Shown here: in pieces, positions 1-9,200 of the stretch | Position numbering within the stretch: position 1 is the first letter of the stretch | Layout of the letters: every line of letters starts with the position of its first letter | Origin: Acidovorax sp. A1169 | GTDB taxonomy: Bacteria; Pseudomonadota; Gammaproteobacteria; Burkholderiales; Burkholderiaceae_C | NCBI RefSeq assembly: GCF_030704685.1 | Contig: NZ_JAUZDX010000008.1 | Coordinates: 62,001-126,000 of the forward strand | Length of the DNA: 64,000 nt | Direction: 5' to 3' | The notes under the pieces: generated by a model | What the model was told of the DNA's origin: nothing | Seen by the model: only the letters and a program-made list of their open reading frames with translations | The model's database searches: none | Made by a program: the position numbers and the translations under genes

Positions 1-1
1 G

Positions 2-1372
2 CGCATGCTCGAAGCCGCGCACAAGGCGCATGGCAAGCTGCCCTGGAAGGACCTGTTCGACCCGGCCATCAAGCTCAGCGAAGACGGGTTTGCCATTTCC
101 CCGCGCATGAGCGTCTCCATCGCCGGCTCGGCCGCGCGCATCAAGGCCCAGGGCGAGCCCGGCGCCAGCTACTTCCTCAAGGCCGACGGCTCGGCCAAAG
201 ACGCAGGCACCCTGCTCAAGAACCCCGAACTGGCAGCCACCTTGCGCACCATCGCCGCTGGCGGCGCGGATGCGTTCTACAAGGGCGCCATCGCCGCCGA
301 CATCGTGGCCAAGGTCTCGGGCCACCCCACCAACCCCGGCAAGCTGGCGCTGTCCGACCTGAACAACTACACCGCCAAGGTGCGTGAACCCGTGTGCGGC
401 GTGTACCGCACCAAGTACCGTGTCTGCGGCATGCCCGCGCCCAGTTCGGGCGGCATCGCCGTGCTGCAGACCCTGGGCATGCTGGAGAGCTTCGACCTGG
501 CGGCGATGAAGCCCAACACGCTCGACTCGGTGCACGTGGTCTCCGAAGCCTACCGCCTGGCCTATGCCGACCGCGCGCTGTACGTGGCCGACCCGGACTT
601 CGTTGCCGTGCCCCAGGCCGGCATGATCAATGCCGACTACCTCAAGGGCCGTGCGCGCCTGATCGACATGCAGCGCAGCATCGGCACGCCCGTGGCCGGC
701 ACGCCGCCCGGCGTGGTGGCAACCCGCGGTGCCGACAGCTCACTGAACCTGCCCTCCACCACCCACCTGTCCATCGTGGATGCTTCGGGCAATGCCGTGT
801 CGATGACCACCACCATCGAGAACGGCTTCGGCAGTCTGCAGATGGTGCGCGGTTTTCTGCTGAACAACCAGCTCACCGACTTCTCGTTCACCGCCACCGA
901 CTCCGCCGGCAAGGCCATCGCCAACAGCGTGCAGCCTGGCAAGCGGCCGCGCAGCTCGATGGCGCCGACCATCATCTTCAACGCCGCCACCGGCGACTTC
1001 GAAGGGGCCATCGGCTCGCCCGGCGGCAGCGCCATCATCCAGTACACCGCCAAGAGCATCCTGGGCATGACCGACTGGGGACTGAACGTGCAGCAGGCCA
1101 TCAACCTGCCCAACTTCGGCGCGCAGACCAACGCCACCACCTCGATCGAGAAGGGCTCGGTCATCGACACGGCGGCCATCCGCGACGGCCTCAGGGCGCG
1201 TGGCCACACCGTGGCGCAGACCGACACCTTTGCCAGCGGGCTGCACGGCGTGGTGTTCAACGGCGTGCGCGCCAACGGCAATGCCGGCCTGCTCTCGCGC
1301 AACCCCGCAGCGGGTACTTACGCCGGCGGTGCTGATCCACGGCGTGAGGGCATTGCGCTGGGCAACAACTGA
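2..1372 (+). CDS. ggt: Gamma-glutamyltransferase, 3' part (5' end outside window)
   Basis: This is the C-terminal 456 codons of a gamma-glutamyltransferase, the enzyme that removes or transfers the gamma-glutamyl group of glutathione; family members are normally exported to the periplasm. The frame is open from base 2, so the true start and signal peptide lie upstream (family length is near 580 residues). The autoprocessing site is plain: the STTHLS motif places the predicted nucleophile threonine at 758-760, followed by the conserved GNAVSMTTTIENGFGS and LLNNQLTDFS stretches and by the PGKRPRSSMAPT and GSPGGS motifs of the small subunit. The gene ends in TGA just before a rho-independent terminator. 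Family assignment is firm; substrate preference cannot be read. Confidence 0.93.
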   Translation, partial: RMLEAAHKAHGKLPWKDLFDPAIKLSEDGFAISPRMSVSIAGSAARIKAQGEPGASYFLKADGSAKDAGTLLKNPELAATLRTIAAGGADAFYKGAIAADIVAKVSGHPTNPGKLALSDLNNYTAKVREPVCGVYRTKYRVCGMPAPSSGGIAVLQTLGMLESFDLAAMKPNTLDSVHVVSEAYRLAYADRALYVADPDFVAVPQAGMINADYLKGRARLIDMQRSIGTPVAGTPPGVVATRGADSSLNLPSTTHLSIVDASGNAVSMTTTIENGFGSLQMVRGFLLNNQLTDFSFTATDSAGKAIANSVQPGKRPRSSMAPTIIFNAATGDFEGAIGSPGGSAIIQYTAKSILGMTDWGLNVQQAINLPNFGAQTNATTSIEKGSVIDTAAIRDGLRARGHTVAQTDTFASGLHGVVFNGVRANGNAGLLSRNPAAGTYAGGADPRREGIALGNN

Positions 1373-1422
1373 GCCGATTAACCTCCTTGCCCGCATGCCA
1401 GGCAAGGCCGGTTATGCTCCGG

Positions 1423-1460
1423 GCCCCTGCCGGTTAGAACCTGGCGGGGGCTCTTTTTTT
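1423..1460 (+). terminator. Rho-independent terminator abutting the next start codon
   Basis: An 11-pair GC-rich stem (1423-1433 with 1441-1451, two G-T pairs) with a 7-base loop is followed by TCTTTTTTT up to 1460. It ends the ggt transcript. The ATG of the next gene is at 1461, so the T tract touches the start codon and the 3' arm holds the only G-rich ribosome-binding candidate for that gene. Confidence 0.8.
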
Positions 1461-1952
1461 ATGCCCCCCTCGTCCATCCACATCACCGACATCGAAGCCG
1501 CCATCAACCACTGGCGCGAGCGCTCCCCCTCGCCCGATGGCATGACCCTGGCGCCGGAGATCCGGGCCCTGGCCGAGGTGTATGCGCTGATGGTCTACTG
1601 GCACGAGGACGAGGCGGACGAGGCCAGCTTTCCGCCAGAGGCCATGGCTGCATGGAAGGCCTGGTACGACACGACGCCGGACACCCCGTGCATCGCCATC
1701 TGCTCCACCAGCCAGGGCGATGACCAATGCAAGGGCTGCGGCCGCAGCTTCGACGAGGTGCAGCACTGGCTCGCCTACACCGCAGCTGAAAAGCGCAGTG
1801 TGTGGCGCCGCATCACGCTGGAGCACTCGGCGTGGCGTTTCAACCGGTACTCGGAGCGCGCGGCAGAAGGGCCATCGGCGAAGCCCCCGGTGCCGCAGGC
1901 CTCTGCGGCCTCACCGGTGCCCCCGGCACGCAGCCGGCTCCGCCAGGCATAG
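1461..1952 (+). CDS. DUF3717-DUF1289 two-domain protein
   Basis: A 163-residue cytoplasmic protein. Residues about 5-60 match DUF3717 (ITDIEAAINHWRERSP, then APEIRALAEVYALMVYW). Residues about 70-120 match DUF1289, a short cysteine motif domain (TPCIAICS, then QCKGCGRSFDEVQHW and AEKRSVWRRI) whose cysteines probably bind a metal. The tail is Ala/Pro-rich and looks disordered. ATG 1461 is preferred because the DUF3717 core begins only a few residues later, and an earlier in-frame start would run through the terminator hairpin. No function is established for either family. The two domains often occur as separate small proteins, so the joining is notable. Confidence 0.75.
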   Translation: MPPSSIHITDIEAAINHWRERSPSPDGMTLAPEIRALAEVYALMVYWHEDEADEASFPPEAMAAWKAWYDTTPDTPCIAICSTSQGDDQCKGCGRSFDEVQHWLAYTAAEKRSVWRRITLEHSAWRFNRYSERAAEGPSAKPPVPQASAASPVPPARSRLRQA

Positions 1953-1994
1953 CCGCCCCTGTACGCCGCGCTTGCAAACCGGTATGGTGGGGCC

Positions 1995-2300
1995 ATGCTG
2001 CGACTGACCCAGGCCCCCAACATCGCGATTGCCACGCTCTGGGCCGACATCCTGTGCGAGGCCGGCATGACCGCCTCGGTGCAGCGCCAGTACCTGGGCG
2101 CTGCCGCCGGCCATCTGCCGCCTGACCAGTGCCTGCCGGAGATCTGGCTCGAATACGACGAGCACGCCAGCCGCGCACGCACCCTGCTCCATGACCTGCA
2201 GAACCTGCCACAGCGCCACTGGGTGTGCCGTTGCGGTGAGACGGTGGAGGGTGGCTTCGAGCAGTGCTGGCACTGCGGCGTGTTGATGCCGCGCGACTGA
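1995..2300 (+). CDS. DUF2007 protein with C-terminal zinc-ribbon
   Basis: A 101-residue protein. The N-terminal 65 residues follow the DUF2007 pattern (IAIATLWADILCEAGM, QYLGAAAG, PEIWLEYDEHASRARTLL), a ferredoxin-like fold annotated as a putative prokaryotic signal-transducing protein. The C-terminus carries CRCGETVEGGFEQCWHCG, two cysteine pairs that should bind zinc. It sits 42 bases after the DUF3717/DUF1289 gene and converges on yaeQ. The start ATG follows GGTGGGGCC, a modest ribosome site. The role is unknown. Confidence 0.75.
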   Translation: MLRLTQAPNIAIATLWADILCEAGMTASVQRQYLGAAAGHLPPDQCLPEIWLEYDEHASRARTLLHDLQNLPQRHWVCRCGETVEGGFEQCWHCGVLMPRD

Positions 2301-2347
2301 GCTTCAGCCCCTTTGCCTGCCGCTGCTGCGCGGCCAGGATGCGGCGG

Positions 2348-2908
2348 TTACTTCCAGCGCACCGGCTCCACGACCACACTGCCCAGATTGCTGCTCAGCG
2401 TCAGGGCACTTTCCTGCACCGTGGCCTGCAGTTGCATGCTGCGCTCGGCCAGGGCCGCCAGGGCCTGCGAAGCTTCGGTGGGAATGCGCCAGACCTGCAG
2501 TTTTTCCAGGCGCGAGAGTTTGGTCTCGATACCCTTCCACCAGATCTCGGCCGCGTGGTTGAAGCAGTACACCACCACGCTGTCGGACTTGCTGCAGGCC
2601 TTGGTCAGCGGCTTGTCCTCGGGCTGGCCGACCTCGATCCAGACGCGCTTGCGGCCGGTGAAATCGGTCAGCGATGCGTCCGGATCGTCCGGGTCCGACA
2701 GCCCGGCGCCAAAGGCCAACGTGCCGTCGCCATTGCAGATGTCGTTGAGGTCGTGCGCGTGGATGGCCAGCGCCGCTAGGCGCACCATCATGCGCTCGTC
2801 GGTCTCGCTCGGGTGCCGCGCCAGCGTCAGCGCATGGTCCGCGTAGTAGCCGTGGTCGATGTCGGCGATCTGCAGATTCGCCTTGAAGATGGTGGATTTG
2901 ATGGCCAT
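2348..2908 (-). CDS. yaeQ: YaeQ family protein
   Basis: A 186-residue YaeQ homologue, close to the usual length of about 180. It opens with MAIKSTIFKANLQIADIDHGYY and has the family blocks HPSETDERMMVRLAALA, WIEVGQPEDKPLTKACSKS and the closing SSNLGSVVVEPVRWK. YaeQ has a restriction-endonuclease-like (PD-(D/E)XK) fold; E. coli yaeQ was found in screens linked to RfaH-dependent expression, but its reaction is not established. The gene lies downstream of purB on the same strand, but the purB terminator separates them, so it probably has its own promoter in 2909-2970. Confidence 0.9.
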   Translation of the reverse strand: MAIKSTIFKANLQIADIDHGYYADHALTLARHPSETDERMMVRLAALAIHAHDLNDICNGDGTLAFGAGLSDPDDPDASLTDFTGRKRVWIEVGQPEDKPLTKACSKSDSVVVYCFNHAAEIWWKGIETKLSRLEKLQVWRIPTEASQALAALAERSMQLQATVQESALTLSSNLGSVVVEPVRWK

Positions 2909-2970
2909 GCGGTCTCACTGAACAACAATTGACCGCTGCCCATGCCCGTGTGCAGGCAACAGAGGCCGTG

Positions 2971-3011
2971 AAAAAAGGAAATCACCATGCGCCACAGGGC
3001 ACAGGTGATTT
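2971..3011 (-). terminator. Terminator of purB (minus strand)
   Basis: On the minus strand an 8-pair stem (AAATCACC with GGTGATTT; 2979-2986 and 3004-3011) is followed by CC and then six T residues (2976-2971). It lies 58 bases beyond the purB stop codon. The A run that looks like a plus-strand ribosome site at 2971-2980 is the complement of this T tract. Confidence 0.7.
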
Positions 3012-3068
3012 TCGTCGCGGGCATGCCGCGCCTGGGCCACTGGGCTCAGGGCTTGCGGCAGAAACTGC

Positions 3069-4574
<1,506 letters not shown>

Positions 4575-4699
4575 CTACAGGAGTTCCTGCGCGCTCTGGT
4601 ATCCCCCATGCGGGGGGCTTGCGGGACAGGCGCCAGGGGTCGCAGCCGATAGAATCGGTCGTGTAACGTCAGCTTATCCCGCGCACTGGAAACCACCCC

Positions 4700-5314
4700 A
4701 TGAAATTGATCGGAGCCTCCGCCAGCCCTTATGTACGCAAGGTGCGCGTCGTCATGGCCGAAAAGAAGCTCGACTACCAGTTCGTGCAGGAAAACGTCTG
4801 GGCCGACGACACGACCATTGCCACTTCCAACCCGCTGGGCAAGGTACCCTGCCTGGTGATGGAAGGCGGCGAGGCGGTCTTCGACTCGCGCGTGATCGTC
4901 GAGTACCTGGACACGCTGTCCCCCGTGGGCAAGCTCATCCCCAGCCAGGGCCGTGAGCGTGCAGAGGTCAAGACCTGGGAAGCACTGGCCGATGGGGTGG
5001 TGGACGCTGCCATTCTCGCCCGCCTCGAAGCCACCTGGGCCCACCGCAAGGACAGCGAGCGCAGCCAGGCCTGGATCGACCGCCAGATGCGCAAGGTCAA
5101 CGACAGCCTCAAGTCCATGAGCCAGGGCCTGGGCGACAAACCCTACTGCAGCGGCATCCACCTGAGCCTGTCGGACATCGCCGTGGGTTGCGCCCTGGGC
5201 TGGCTGGAGTTCCGCTTCCCCCAGGTCAGCTGGCGCAGCGAATACCCCAACCTGGGCAGGCTGCTGGACAAGCTCATGCAGCGCCCGAGCTTTGCCGACA
5301 CCAAGCCCTCCTGA
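4700..5314 (+). CDS. Glutathione S-transferase family protein
   Basis: A 204-residue cytosolic GST-type protein. The thioredoxin-like N-terminal domain (1-75) starts MKLIGASASPYVRKVRVVMAEKK with the S-P-Y-V-R-K active-site region, then the cis-proline block NPLGKVPCLV and the glutathione-holding FDSRVIVEYLD. The helical C-terminal domain contains SLSDIAVGCALGWLEFR. It resembles the YibF-like group, whose substrates are unknown. A TAGAAT element at 4650-4655 could be the -10 box of its promoter in the 251-base gap shared with purB, but no good -35 box is seen. A GC hairpin follows the gene. Confidence 0.88.
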   Translation: MKLIGASASPYVRKVRVVMAEKKLDYQFVQENVWADDTTIATSNPLGKVPCLVMEGGEAVFDSRVIVEYLDTLSPVGKLIPSQGRERAEVKTWEALADGVVDAAILARLEATWAHRKDSERSQAWIDRQMRKVNDSLKSMSQGLGDKPYCSGIHLSLSDIAVGCALGWLEFRFPQVSWRSEYPNLGRLLDKLMQRPSFADTKPS

Positions 5315-5325
5315 CCGCACCGGAG

Positions 5326-5344
5326 GGGCCAGCGGGGCTGGCCC
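5326..5344 (+). terminator. Hairpin after the GST gene, weak terminator
   Basis: GGGCCAGC (5326-5333) pairs perfectly with GCTGGCCC (5337-5344) around a GGG loop, 12 bases after the GST stop codon. Only TT follows, so termination would be partial; it separates the GST gene from the TetR gene 20 bases further on. Confidence 0.4.
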
Positions 5345-5363
5345 TTGCCGTATGCTTGGCGCA

Positions 5364-6083
5364 ATGGACGAAACGGTTCAAAACTCCCCGCCTTCCGCCA
5401 GTGACAGCCGCCCGGCGCGGCAGCGCGCGGCGCGCGCGGCAGCGGCGACGCCTGGTGCCGAGCGCGTGCGCGTGAACGACCCCGACCGCACCATGGCCAA
5501 CATCCTGCAGGTGGCCACGGCGGAGTTCGCGGACAAAGGCCTGGCCGGTGCCCGCATCGATGAGATCGCCGCGCTCACCAGCACCAGCAAGCGCATGATC
5601 TACTACTATTTCGGTAGCAAGGAAGGCTTGTACGTCAAGGTTCTCGAAGAGGCCTACCGCCGCATCCGCCAGATCGAGTCGGAGCTGCACCTGGAGGACC
5701 TGGCGCCCGAGCAGGCCCTGCGCACCCTGGTCGGCTTCACCTTTGACTACCAGCTGGCCAACCCCGACTTCATCCGCCTTGTGATGAACGAGAACATGCA
5801 CCGCGGCGAGTACATCAGCCGCTCCACGACCATCCAGGAGCTCAATATCCCGGTCATCCATGCGGTGCACAAGGTCTACCAGCGCGGCGTGGCCGCCGGG
5901 GTCTTTCGCCCCGACGTGGACCCTGTCGATTTGCACATGTCGATCTCGGCGCTGTGCTTCTTCAACGTCTCCAACCGCCACACCTTCGGCGCCATCTTCA
6001 AGCGCACGCTCGACTCGCCGGCCGCCATGGCCGAGCGCCGCGAATCCATTGTCGAGATGATCGTGCGCTTCCTGCGCCCCTGA
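5364..6083 (+). CDS. TetR/AcrR regulator of the TRAP/quinate-shikimate operon
   Basis: A 239-residue TetR-family repressor. After an Ala/Arg-rich tail of about 40 residues, the helix-turn-helix runs about 45-92 (ILQVATAEFADKGLAGARIDEIA, then TSKRMIYYYFGSKEGLY). The rest is a helical ligand-binding domain (NPDFIRLVMNENMHRGEY is typical of the group). ATG 5364 was chosen; ATG 5352 in the same frame is possible. The gene is 105 bases upstream of a six-gene operon in the same direction, and that gap holds a palindrome (6140-6155) suitable as its operator. The inferred role is control of quinate/shikimate or related aromatic-acid uptake and breakdown; the inducer is not known. Confidence 0.85.
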   Translation: MDETVQNSPPSASDSRPARQRAARAAAATPGAERVRVNDPDRTMANILQVATAEFADKGLAGARIDEIAALTSTSKRMIYYYFGSKEGLYVKVLEEAYRRIRQIESELHLEDLAPEQALRTLVGFTFDYQLANPDFIRLVMNENMHRGEYISRSTTIQELNIPVIHAVHKVYQRGVAAGVFRPDVDPVDLHMSISALCFFNVSNRHTFGAIFKRTLDSPAAMAERRESIVEMIVRFLRP

Positions 6084-6139
6084 GCTTTCGCGGCAAGCAC
6101 ACCCCGGCTGCGGAGATCAGGGTTTGTACCCGGATTAAA

Positions 6140-6155
6140 TACTAACCAGTTCGTA
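6140..6155 (+). promoter_or_regulatory. Candidate TetR operator before the TRAP operon
   Basis: TACTAACCAGTTCGTA is a 16-base imperfect palindrome (12 of 16 positions symmetric). It lies between wider inverted arms TTTGTAC (6123-6129) and GTACAAA (6153-6159), about 35 bases before the first TRAP gene. Position and symmetry fit the operator of the TetR protein just upstream. No convincing -35/-10 pair was found. Confidence 0.45.
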
Positions 6156-6188
6156 CAAAATCTCGATCACAACGACCGGAGACTAGCG

Positions 6189-6764
6189 ATGCTGGAATGG
6201 ACCGACCGCCTGCTGGGGCGATACACCCGCCTGCTCGACATGCTGGGAGGCGTTTGCCTGGCCCTGATGGTGGTGCTGGTCTTCGGCAACGTGGTGGCGC
6301 GCTATGCTCTCAACTCGGGCATCACCATCTCCGAAGAGCTTTCGCGCTGGCTGTTCGTATGGCTCACCTTCATGGGCTCCATCGTGGCGCTGCGCGAGCA
6401 CGGGCACCTGGGCACCGACATGCTGGTCTCGCGCCTGCCGCCCGCCGGCAAGCGCGCCTGCCTGGCACTGGCCCAGGTGGCCATGCTGTTCGTCTCCTGG
6501 CTGCTGCTGTCGGGCAGCTGGGCGCAGATGCTGATCAACTGGGAGACCGAGGCCCCCGTCACCGGCGCATCGGTGGCGATCTTCTACGCCAGCGGCGTGC
6601 TCATGGGCGCCTCGGGCATCGCGATCCTGCTGCGCGATCTGCTGCGCACGCTGTTCACCCCACTGTCCGAACAGGAGCTGGTCATGGTGCAGGAGAGTGA
6701 GGAGTTGTCCGCGCTGGCCCAACGCAATGGGGTCGATTCCGATCTGCCTGCCAAGCGCTCCTGA
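6189..6764 (+). CDS. TRAP transporter small permease (DctQ family)
   Basis: A 191-residue inner-membrane protein with four predicted helices, the DctQ small subunit of a TRAP transporter. The family pattern is clear: LDMLGGVCLALMVVLVFGNVVARY in helix 1, ISEELSRWLFVWLTFMGSIVALREHGHLGTDML, which is the DctQ core, and two further helices at about 95-115 and 130-150. It works with the DctM channel and DctP binding protein encoded next in sodium-driven uptake. GGAGAC precedes the ATG. As first gene of the operon it is probably under the upstream TetR protein. Confidence 0.92.
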   Translation: MLEWTDRLLGRYTRLLDMLGGVCLALMVVLVFGNVVARYALNSGITISEELSRWLFVWLTFMGSIVALREHGHLGTDMLVSRLPPAGKRACLALAQVAMLFVSWLLLSGSWAQMLINWETEAPVTGASVAIFYASGVLMGASGIAILLRDLLRTLFTPLSEQELVMVQESEELSALAQRNGVDSDLPAKRS

Positions 6765-6798
6765 TCCGCCGCACCTCACGCCCACAGGACACCCGCCC

Positions 6799-8079
6799 AT
6801 GACCGTCGCCATCTTCCTCGGCTCCCTGCTGCTCGCCATGGCGATCGGCATCCCCATCGCCTATGCGCTGCTGCTCAGCGGCGCTGCGCTGATGTGGCAC
6901 CTGGACCTGTTCGACGCGCAGATCCTGGCGCAGAACGTCATCAACGGTGCCGACAGCTTTCCCCTGCTGGCCGTGCCCTTCTTCATGCTGGCCGGCGAGA
7001 TCATGAATGTCGGAGGCCTGTCGCGGCGCATTGTCAAGCTGGCGCTGGCCTTGGTGGGCCACATGCCCGGCGGCCTGGGCTACGTGACCATCATGGCCGC
7101 CGTGCTCCTGGCCGCCGTTTCGGGCTCGGCCGTTGCCGATGCCGCAGCCCTCGCCTCGCTGCTGCTGCCGATGATGGTCGCTGCCGGGCACGACAAGGCC
7201 CGCTCTGCCGGCCTGATCGCATCGGCCGGCATCATCGCCCCGGTCATCCCGCCTTCCATCGGCTTCGTGATCTTCGGCGTGGCCGCCAACGTGTCCATCA
7301 GCAAGCTGTTCCTCGCGGGCATCGTGCCTGGCCTGCTGCTGGGCCTGTCGCTCGCGGTCACCTGGTGGTGGCTGGTGCGCAACGAGAAGGTGCAGCCCCC
7401 GCCCAAGGCTTCGCGCGCCGAACTCCTCAAGGCGCTGCGCGAAGCTGTCTGGGCCCTGGGCCTGCCCCTCATCATCCTGGTGGGCCTGCGCATGGGCGTG
7501 TTCACCCCGACCGAGGCGGCCGTGGTCGCGGCCGTGTACGCCCTGCTGGTGGCGATGTTCGTCTACCGCGAGATCGGCGTGCGCCAGTTGGCAGGCATCT
7601 TCCAGGCCTCGGCCCGCACCAGCGCCATCGTGATGTTCCTGGTGGCTGCCGCCATGGTCTCGGCCTGGCTGATCACCGTGGCCGACCTGCCCACCAAGGT
7701 CATCGGCATGCTGGAGCCCTTCATGGGCAACCAGACGCTGCTGCTGGTGGCCATCATGGTGCTGGTGATGGTGGTGGGCACGGCGATGGACATGACGCCC
7801 ACCATTCTGATCCTGACCCCGGTACTGATGCCGGTGGTCAAGGCCGCCGGCATCGACCCCGTGTACTTCGGCGTGCTGTTCATCATCAACAACGCCATCG
7901 GGCTGATCACCCCGCCGGTGGGCACGGTGCTCAATGTCGTGGCCGGGGTGGGGCGCATCTCCATGGACCAGGTCACGCGTGGCGTGCTGCCTTTCATGCT
8001 GGCCCAGTTCTTCGTGATGTTCCTGCTGGTGGTGTTCCCCTCCATCGTCATGGTGCCGCTGCGCTGGCTCACCGGCTGA
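6799..8079 (+). CDS. TRAP transporter large permease (DctM family)
   Basis: A 426-residue DctM channel subunit with about 12 hydrophobic segments. Diagnostic stretches include LLAVPFFMLAGEIMNVGGLSRRIV, GGLGYVTIMAAVLLAAVSGSAVADAAAL, APVIPPSIGFVIFGV, FTPTEAAVVAAVYAL and the late NNAIGLITPPVGTVLNV. It forms the transport path of the TRAP system with the small permease and periplasmic receptor encoded on either side. ATG 6799 was chosen because the first membrane segment begins immediately (MTVAIFLGSLLLAMAIGIPI). The substrate is inferred from the downstream enzymes as quinate, shikimate or a similar hydroxylated ring acid. Confidence 0.94.
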   Translation: MTVAIFLGSLLLAMAIGIPIAYALLLSGAALMWHLDLFDAQILAQNVINGADSFPLLAVPFFMLAGEIMNVGGLSRRIVKLALALVGHMPGGLGYVTIMAAVLLAAVSGSAVADAAALASLLLPMMVAAGHDKARSAGLIASAGIIAPVIPPSIGFVIFGVAANVSISKLFLAGIVPGLLLGLSLAVTWWWLVRNEKVQPPPKASRAELLKALREAVWALGLPLIILVGLRMGVFTPTEAAVVAAVYALLVAMFVYREIGVRQLAGIFQASARTSAIVMFLVAAAMVSAWLITVADLPTKVIGMLEPFMGNQTLLLVAIMVLVMVVGTAMDMTPTILILTPVLMPVVKAAGIDPVYFGVLFIINNAIGLITPPVGTVLNVVAGVGRISMDQVTRGVLPFMLAQFFVMFLLVVFPSIVMVPLRWLTG

Positions 8080-8135
8080 AATTTACACCGTCGTCGTTCT
8101 GTTCCGCTACCCACTACATCAAGGAGACTTTCATC

Positions 8136-9140
8136 ATGACCCTCGTGAAGACCCTGCTCGCCACGGCCCTGGTTGCCGCATCGCTGCTGTCCGGTGCCCA
8201 CGCGCAGGAGCGCACCATCAAGTTCGCCTTCCAGAACCAGAAGGAGCACCCGCAGGCCCAGGGCGCGCAGAAGTTCGCCGACCTCGTGGCCGCCAAGACC
8301 AATGGCCGCATCGCGGTCAAGCTCTTCCCCGGCGGCACGCTGGGCGGCGACCTGCAGACCGTCTCGGCGCTGCAGGGCGGCACGGTGGAGATGACCGTGC
8401 TCAACGCGGGCATCCTCTCGGCCCAGACCAAGGAATTCGGCATCTACGACTTCCCCTTCCTGTTCGCCTCGCCGCAGGAAGCCGATGCTGTCACCGACGG
8501 CCCCTTCGGCAAGAAACTGCTCGACAAGCTGCAGGCCAAGAACCTGGTGGGCCTGGGCTACTGGGAGCTCGGTTTTCGCAACCTGACCAACAGCAAGAAG
8601 CCCATCACCAAGGCCGAGGACATCGCGGGCCTCAAGATCCGCGTGATCCAGTCGCCGATCTACATCGACATGTTCAACGCACTGGGCGCCAACGCGGTGC
8701 CCATGCCCTTCCCCGAGCTCTACACCGCCATGGAGCAAAAGGCGGTGGACGGCCAGGAAAACCCGTTCTCGACCATCCTCTCGTCCAAGTTCGCCGAGGT
8801 GCAAAAGCACCTCACGATCACGCGCCACATGTACAACCCGCAGGCCGTCATCGTCAGCAAGAAGTTCTGGGACAGCCTGAACCCCGCTGACCAGAAGGCC
8901 GTGACCGAAGCCATGGCAGAGGCCACCACCTTCCAGCGCAGCGTCTCGCGCTCGCAGGCCGACGTGGCGCTGGAGGAGCTCAAGAAGGCGGGCATGCAGG
9001 TCACCGAGTTCTCGCCCGCCGAGGTCGACAAGCTGCGCGCCAAGGTCAAGCCCGTGGTGGAAAAGCACAGCGACAAGGTCGGCGCCGAGACGGTGCAGGA
9101 GGTCTACGCCACGCTGGCCAAGCTGCGCGGCGGCAAGTAA
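8136..9140 (+). CDS. TRAP transporter periplasmic substrate-binding protein (DctP family)
   Basis: A 334-residue secreted DctP-type receptor. A signal peptide occupies residues 1-24, ending ALVAASLLSGAHAQ with a likely cut after AHA. The mature protein has family features: FAFQNQKEHPQAQGAQKFADLV, GGTLGGDLQTVSALQGGTVEM, the ligand-site region LGYWELGFRNLTNSKKPI and LKIRVIQSPIYIDMFNALGANAVPMPF, where the conserved arginine that holds the substrate carboxylate sits, and GQENPFSTI. AAGGAGAC is well placed before ATG 8136. It captures an organic acid in the periplasm for the permeases; the ligand is inferred from the operon only. Confidence 0.94.
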   Translation: MTLVKTLLATALVAASLLSGAHAQERTIKFAFQNQKEHPQAQGAQKFADLVAAKTNGRIAVKLFPGGTLGGDLQTVSALQGGTVEMTVLNAGILSAQTKEFGIYDFPFLFASPQEADAVTDGPFGKKLLDKLQAKNLVGLGYWELGFRNLTNSKKPITKAEDIAGLKIRVIQSPIYIDMFNALGANAVPMPFPELYTAMEQKAVDGQENPFSTILSSKFAEVQKHLTITRHMYNPQAVIVSKKFWDSLNPADQKAVTEAMAEATTFQRSVSRSQADVALEELKKAGMQVTEFSPAEVDKLRAKVKPVVEKHSDKVGAETVQEVYATLAKLRGGK

Positions 9141-9151
9141 CACCGCAACCC

Positions 9152-9183
9152 GCATGGCCCGGCGGCTTCAGCCCGGGCCATGC
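9152..9183 (+). other. Strong intercistronic hairpin after the binding-protein gene
   Basis: An 11-pair perfect stem (GCATGGCCCGG at 9152-9162 with its complement at 9173-9183) with a 10-base loop and no T tract, starting 12 bases after the binding-protein stop codon. This is typical of an mRNA-stabilising or processing hairpin that lets the binding protein outnumber the other products. ATG 9180 lies inside the 3' arm. Confidence 0.6.
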
Positions 9184-9200
9184 AGGACGGCCCGCATTCC

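Noticed and set aside
9180..9200. Earlier ATG for the quinate/shikimate dehydrogenase.
   Set aside because: It lies within the 3' arm of a strong hairpin and has no ribosome site; 9201 has AGGA upstream.
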